Part shown: positions 59,801 to 64,000 of the stretch, piece by piece | Position numbering within the stretch: position 1 is the first letter of the stretch | Layout: every line of letters begins with the position of its first letter | Assembly (NCBI GenBank): GCA_005408345.1 | Contig: SEMN01000310.1 | Location: 310,001 to 374,000 of the forward strand | Direction of reading: 5' to 3' | Source: Macquaria australasica | Taxonomy: Eukaryota > Chordata > Actinopteri > Centrarchiformes > Percichthyidae | DNA length: 64,000 nt | Made by a program: the position numbers and the translations under genes | The notes under the pieces: generated by a model | Seen by the model: only the letters and a program-made list of their open reading frames with translations | Databases searched by the model: none | Told to the model about the DNA's origin: nothing

Positions 59801-62522
59801 TCAGCTGATTAATTATGGATGCCCATTCAAGCTAAGTTAATTTTAAAAATACATTTGAGTTCTTTTCAAGTAAATGAGCTCTTCCTGAACACAAGCTTCC
59901 TACTGTACGTCAGGACCTCACTGATGTTGGGTAAATTATTTAGTATCAGCTCATATGTGTTAAAAACTATTACAGTATTTTACAATTGCTTTGCCTCGTT
60001 GTTTTTTATTAGTTCATTTGTAAGAGACAGGTACAGAGAAACACTGACAGTTGCAGAAGCAGTGTCCCATGTACTGAACACATGTATATAGCTGAAGCTA
60101 ACAGAGTTTCAATTTGCAAAACTCTTCAATATACTCACAATATTGTGTATATTCAATGAATTTGAATCACTGCTACATTTCAAAATAAAATGATCATTCT
60201 CAGATAATGCTGCCAACCAGTAACTAATTCTCTTTAAAAAAAGACTTGTCAGTGCTCATTTCCTCAAGTTGATGCACAGCAATGAGAAAAATTGTGCCAT
60301 TTATGCAGAAGTCAGTAGTTGAAAAGAAGTAGAGTAAGTACATGATTGTGATTGTACTACTGCATCAGTTGACTTTTTCTGTTCTGTAATGACCACAGTT
60401 GTAAATACTGCAGTAGGCTTATGCAATGAGTGGCATAACATTAGCAAGAAAATGTAGAGGAAAACTATGAACTGTGAGGGTGCAGCCTCAAAGGCCTCTA
60501 TCCCTTGTTGTTTAGAGTTAGCTGGCTTAGTATTCTATCTTTAAGCTAATCTTTAGCTCATCCATCCATCCATCCATTTTCTTCCGCTTATCCGGGACCG
60601 GGTCGCGGTGGCAGCAGGCTAAGCAGGGTTGTCCAGACGTCCCTCTCCCCGGCAACACTTTCCAGCTCCTCCTGGGGGACCCCAGGGCGTTCCCAGGCCA
60701 GATGAGATGTATAATCCCTCCAGCGTGTTCTGGGTCTGCCCCGGGCCTCCTACCAGTTGGACGTGCCCGGAAAACCTCTAAAGGGAGGCGTCCAGGAGGC
60801 ATCCTAATCAGATGCCCGAACCACCTCAACTGGCTCCTTTCGATGCGAAGGAGCAGTGGCTCTACTCCGAGCTCCCTCCTGGATCCGAGGTCTGACAATC
60901 GGTCATAGTCTCCTTTCCAGCACCCTGGAATAAACTTTCCCGGGGAGGCTGAGCAGTGTGATACCACGGTAATTGGAGCACACCCTCCGGTCCCCCTTTT
61001 TGAAGACGGGAACCACCACCCCGGTCTGCCACTCCACAGGCACTGTCCCTGACCTCCATGCGACACTGAAGAGGCGTGTCAGCCAAGACAGCCCAACAAT
61101 GTCCAGAGCCTTCAGCATCTCAGGGCGAATCTCCTCCACACCTGGCGCCTTGCCACCAAGAAGCTTTTTGACTACCTTGGAGACTTCTGCCCCTCCATGC
61201 ATCGCCACCTTAACGTGGTGGAGGGGTTTGTGTGCCCCTGTGATCCTGGGAGCTGTGTTGTCCGGGGCACTGGCCCTTGGTAGGGTCTCCCAAGGCAAAT
61301 TGGTCCCAGGGGAGGGGCCAGACTAAGAACGATTCACAAACCCACGATGAATCGGACCATAAAGAGCTGGAGCACCTCGCCCGGAAGAGGGAAACCGGAG
61401 CCCCCCCCGGAGCCAGACCCGGGAGGGGAGCTTGATGGCGAGCGTCCGGTGGCCAGGCCTTGACTCATGGGGCTCGGTCGGGCACAGCCCGAAAAACCAA
61501 CATGGAGCCGCCGCCCTGTGGGCCCACCACCTGCAGGGATAGGCATCGGGGTTGGGTGCATTGCAAGCCAGGCAGCGGGCGAAGGCGGGGACCTGGGCGT
61601 GCCGACCTTTGGCGTTGCGGGCTGTTTTTTAGGGACGTGGACATTAAGCTAAACCTTTCTGCCGCTACTGCAAGGTCTTTCGTCCTCCTCAGCTTTAATT
61701 TGACCCAGCAGCTTTTATCTCTGTGAAAATAAACTTAAAAGGCAGTTGTGCAATTTTTCAGGTTTTTCAGTCAAAGGTATATTTTTGAAGGCAGCCTGCC
61801 ATCACTGCAGGAAACCCTGAATGTCTTGCACAATACTACATTGTAATTTATCAGGGGAAAAATACACTATTAAAAGCTGCCTAGAAATATGCTAATAATA
61901 CACAGAACTCATAGAAAATGATGCATAGTTACCTGTACATGCACCAGCACCTCCCTTTCAGTCAGCTGCTGTTCCCTCAGCTCCCACTCCTTCTCCCTTC
62001 TCCTCTTCTCCTCAGCGTGAGCTGTCTGCTGTCTCTGCAGGGATGCCAGCTCCTGCCGCTGCTTCTCCAGGCTGCGCTGCTTCTCCTGTTCAATCAGTGA
62101 GCTGGGCCGCGAGGACGGCCGCGATAAAGATGTGCAGGAGGAGGAGCGCTCGCTCAGAGCCTGCCGCTGGTCCTCTATGAAACTGTCCTGCTGAACCACC
62201 ACCGCCTGGGACAGACACAACCAGAGCCGCAGGTCAGATAGGTCAGGTCAGACACATCGCTCCTGGTGTTGTCTTAAAGATATTCTTTTGTCTGTCTCCA
62301 TGGCTACGTTCACATTGCACCTGAAAGTTTCTCAAATCCAATACTTCCCTCATTGTTTCACACAAGGAGGGATGTTTTCAAACTCACAATGACAGCAAAA
62401 AGCTTCACAGAGTTGCATCACTTCACTTCTGATGTGGAGCACATGTACACATTGTATGGAAGCCATGTTACCTGTAGAGTGCTGAGCAGGAGATGCAGAT
62501 TGGAAACACTGTGGAGGACCTG
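56804..62522 (-). CDS. akap13: akap13 (AKAP-Lbc), 3' end: last five coding exons
   Basis: Partial gene. Exons on the minus strand are 62472-62522, 61933-62205, 59303-59482, 58770-59067 and 56804-56856. Joined they give 855 bases, 284 residues and a TGA stop, with one frame kept through four GT-AG introns (266, 2450, 235 and 1913 bp). The product holds a Gln/Glu/Arg-rich coiled coil (about residues 40-168 of this part), a Ser-rich linker and a Lys-rich stretch, then GEIFFC at the end. The block RPSSLIEQEKQRSLEKQRQ and the terminal motif match my recollection of vertebrate AKAP13 closely. AKAP13 anchors PKA and activates RhoA through DH-PH domains; its C-terminal leucine-zipper region mediates self-association that restrains exchange activity. 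The PKA-binding, DH and PH exons are not here and should lie beyond the right edge. The related ARHGEF18 and ARHGEF2 share the coiled-coil plan but fit the wording less well. Confidence 0.9.
58770..59067 (-). CDS. akap13: akap13 exon, Ser-rich linker and Lys-rich tract
   Basis: Starts RTPSTTSDESQFPSSSQS after a CTTCCAG acceptor. It carries SLELDPLELSSSSSLPRL, a basic Ser/Asn/Pro-rich segment, and the Lys-rich run KEGKEKKKKKGKGG. It ends with one extra base (phase 1) at an AG|GTAGAG donor. The Lys-rich run just before the C terminus is shared with mammalian AKAP13. The Ser-rich part is low complexity and would align poorly. A 148-codon open frame on the same strand over 58599-59045 is an out-of-frame shadow of this exon. 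Confidence 0.85.
59303..59482 (-). CDS. akap13: akap13 exon, coiled coil, 60 codons
   Basis: Starts EEEVLKQHKELEDEKQ after a CTACAG acceptor and ends MEELSLAE at a GAA|GTGAGC donor, in phase 0 at both ends. It continues the coiled coil through QYQKDLERLRDAQ, which aligns with the equivalent helix of AKAP13 and its RhoGEF relatives. Reading past the donor gives SRDAL and then a stop, so retention of the 235-bp intron would truncate the protein. Confidence 0.88.
60550..61643 (-). mobile_element. 5'-inverted, internally deleted LINE in an akap13 intron
   Basis: Two parts lie in opposite orientation. On the minus strand, 61200 down to 60550 encodes reverse-transcriptase fingers (GKAPGVEEIRPEML, NYRGITLLSLPGKVYS). 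After a deletion near 60874-60880 it encodes the C-terminal LLLRIERSQLRWFGHLIRMP, then the 3' end GGATAAGCGG and a (GGAT)n tail. On the plus strand, about 61205-61640 reads as the 5' leader of the same element type up to AGGGACGTGGA, where the endonuclease frame would begin. Flanks carry TTAAGCTAA at 60541-60549 and 61644-61652, a likely target duplication. The endonuclease and the catalytic palm of the reverse transcriptase are missing, so the copy is dead. I do not assign a clade. It is the same family as the fragment at 9187. Confidence 0.8.
61933..62205 (-). CDS. akap13: akap13 exon, coiled-coil start, 91 codons
   Basis: Begins AVVVQQDSFIEDQRQALSER after a TCCCAG acceptor and ends VLVHVQ at a CAG|GTAACT donor, both in phase 0. 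After a Ser-rich patch comes RPSSLIEQEKQRSLEKQRQ, the most diagnostic block of the AKAP13 C terminus, and then a charged helix rich in Glu, Arg and Gln. This is the start of the C-terminal coiled coil that family knowledge links to homo-oligomerisation. Confidence 0.9.
62472..62522 (-). CDS. akap13: akap13 exon (first visible), 17 codons
   Basis: Reads QVLHSVSNLHLLLSTLQ in phase 0. The acceptor is a pyrimidine-rich run ending in ATCAG, and the donor is CAG|GTAACA. A second AG three bases downstream could move the start to 62519 and drop the first Gln. The helix-forming Leu/Val pattern fits the short helical segment that precedes the QQDSFIEDQ block in this family. No further exon is recognisable between here and the right edge. 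Confidence 0.75.
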
Positions 62523-63179
62523 CTGATGGAAAAGAGAGATCACTGAGCATCCTGAACTCCAAACCCCCTGGTCTGTTGTGTCTTGTTCTGCGCTTTTCTG
62601 TTGCATGGAGAAAACTGTCTGTTTGTCTTGCTTATTGCTGCACTTGACTTTGTTAAACTGCACCATGGATGGTAGCAGTACTTCATTTTTGACTTTTTTC
62701 TTTCAATACGCACTAGCGGTGGATTTCATGTAATATGAATTTACCACTGGACTCTTAGACAAAGCCAGCATTAAACCAACTTGAGTTTACAATGATGTGA
62801 CCTTTTCTCCATTCAAACACTGACAAAGAGACAAGTCCACTGAGCATTCAGCTGCTACCCATGTTTACTAGGACACAAAATGGTCCACTTAATGTGCACT
62901 GGGAACTGAAGCAAAAACAGCACTTATGACACAGAACATCTGCAGAAAGTGTTGCTGCATCAAATATAAATACAACATGGTCTCCATAATAGTCTGTATA
63001 ACAAATGGAGGGTGGAGGTGGTGGTGGGGTAAACAACCAGATTGTACAGTACAGGAATCTTTTGCAGGTTAAAACAAAATGTTATATGTATTTTGTATTT
63101 TCTGTTAAATAGTTAATTGGAACTCTCCTTGACCTATGTTGTCAGAACTTCTACATAAGTTGTTTTATAGAAACTCAGA

Positions 63180-63660
63180 TTTTTGGATGAATTGCCATGA
63201 AATTTGATACACATACCCAGGGGATGAAACCAACTGACTTTGGAGGTTCTGACTTTTTTCAGGTCAAAGTTTTCACTTAATTAGTGATATATCTCAACTT
63301 CTACTACATGGATTGGCACAAAACTTTGAAAAGCCATTCATGGTCAGCCCGAGGTTGAATTATAATAACTTTAGTAATCACCTGACTCATCTTACGCCAT
63401 CATCAGGTCAAACTTCTAATTTGTCCAGTACTTTGGTTTACGACTAAATACCTGCAAAACTGACGACATTCCCATCAGCCTCGGCTGTACTTTGCGTTTA
63501 GTGCTAATTAGCAAATGTTAGCATGCTAAAACTCTAAACTAAGATGTTTAATAGGGTAAACATTTTACCTGCTGAACATTAAAATTAGTATTTAGCTCAG
63601 ACCACTGCTGTGCCTAAATACAGCTTCACGGAGCTGCTAGCATGGCTGTAGACTCTTAGT
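63180..63660 (-). repeat. Common percomorph repeat (GCTAACATTTGC family), minus copy
   Basis: ATGAATTGCCATGAAATTTG, ATCAGGTCAAACTTCTAATT, CCATCAGCCTCGGCTGTAC, GCTAATTAGCAAATGTTAGC and GAGCTGCTAGCATGGC run as the reverse complement of the 46930-47520 copy. It fills much of the intron upstream of the first visible akap13 exon. Confidence 0.75.
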
Positions 63661-64000
63661 TATTATTTGAATTATTCATTCAGTGCTATGGATTGCCTTC
63701 AGAATATTTCTGTGGCATTAATGTGATTTTTAAACTTTATTTTTCAATCTTGGTAAGTTCTATTACCACTGTACTTGCAAGGCTTCTATGCATAATTCAT
63801 TTTCATTTTATTTTTCATTTAAAATGCTTCTTAAAGCTTGCTCTTATAGACATGCTTTTATTAAATTACTTCTTCCTTTTACAGTTTACTTTGCTTACCA
63901 CGTGTGTTCACTGTAAGTTTGATCCATTTCGATTTTTATTCCATAGTTAAGTATTTTAAATAATTTTACTAACATCTAATACCACTAACACAAACATCTA

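Noticed and set aside
60973..61326. 117-codon open frame, plus strand
   Set aside because: Antisense to the LINE reverse-transcriptase segment.

Overview
The window reads as intron-rich, repeat-rich vertebrate DNA from a teleost fish, most likely a percomorph. Three things point there: CA/GT microsatellites, many dispersed repeats of kinds common in percomorph genomes, and a spliced vertebrate gene with short coding exons and GT-AG introns. There are no bacterial operons, no CRISPR array, and no intact open reading frame that looks like a whole gene.

The one gene I can support is at the right end on the minus strand (56804-62522): the last five coding exons of akap13 (AKAP-Lbc, a Rho guanine-nucleotide exchange factor and protein kinase A anchoring scaffold). 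The exons give 284 residues of the C-terminal coiled-coil and Ser/Lys-rich tail, ending in a short motif, GEIFFC, on its own small exon. The PKA-anchoring, DH and PH parts must lie beyond base 64000.

The left 56 kb is a gene-poor tract downstream of akap13. Its readable content is mobile-element relics and simple repeats. (i) Non-LTR retrotransposons: an L2-like relic at 2.4-2.9 kb, an L2-like reverse transcriptase lacking its catalytic core at 52.2-53.3 kb, a 3' fragment at 9.2 kb, a 5'-inverted copy of the same family inside an akap13 intron (60.5-61.6 kb), a 284-bp insertion with a perfect 12-bp target duplication (4.4 kb) that shares the same 3' tail, and a tRNA-derived SINE at 8.0-8.2 kb. 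(ii) DNA transposons: hAT-type non-autonomous elements at 30.6 kb (perfect 8-bp target duplication), 38.5 kb and 48.9-50.1 kb, the last split by a nested TTAA-flanked element; a decayed hAT BED-finger relic at 34.3 kb; and a Harbinger-like element at 0.7-1.2 kb. (iii) Pairs of diverged repeat copies (5.6/14.2 kb, 21.4/49.4 kb, 14.6/44.8 kb, 46.9/63.2 kb).

No convincing new biological system is visible. The items most worth checking are a hammerhead-ribozyme-like half-core at 20.8 kb, a pair of exon-like segments with good splice signals at 26.95-27.33 kb, a perfect RFX X-box at 45.39 kb, the nested transposon at 49 kb, and the 5'-inverted LINE in the akap13 intron.
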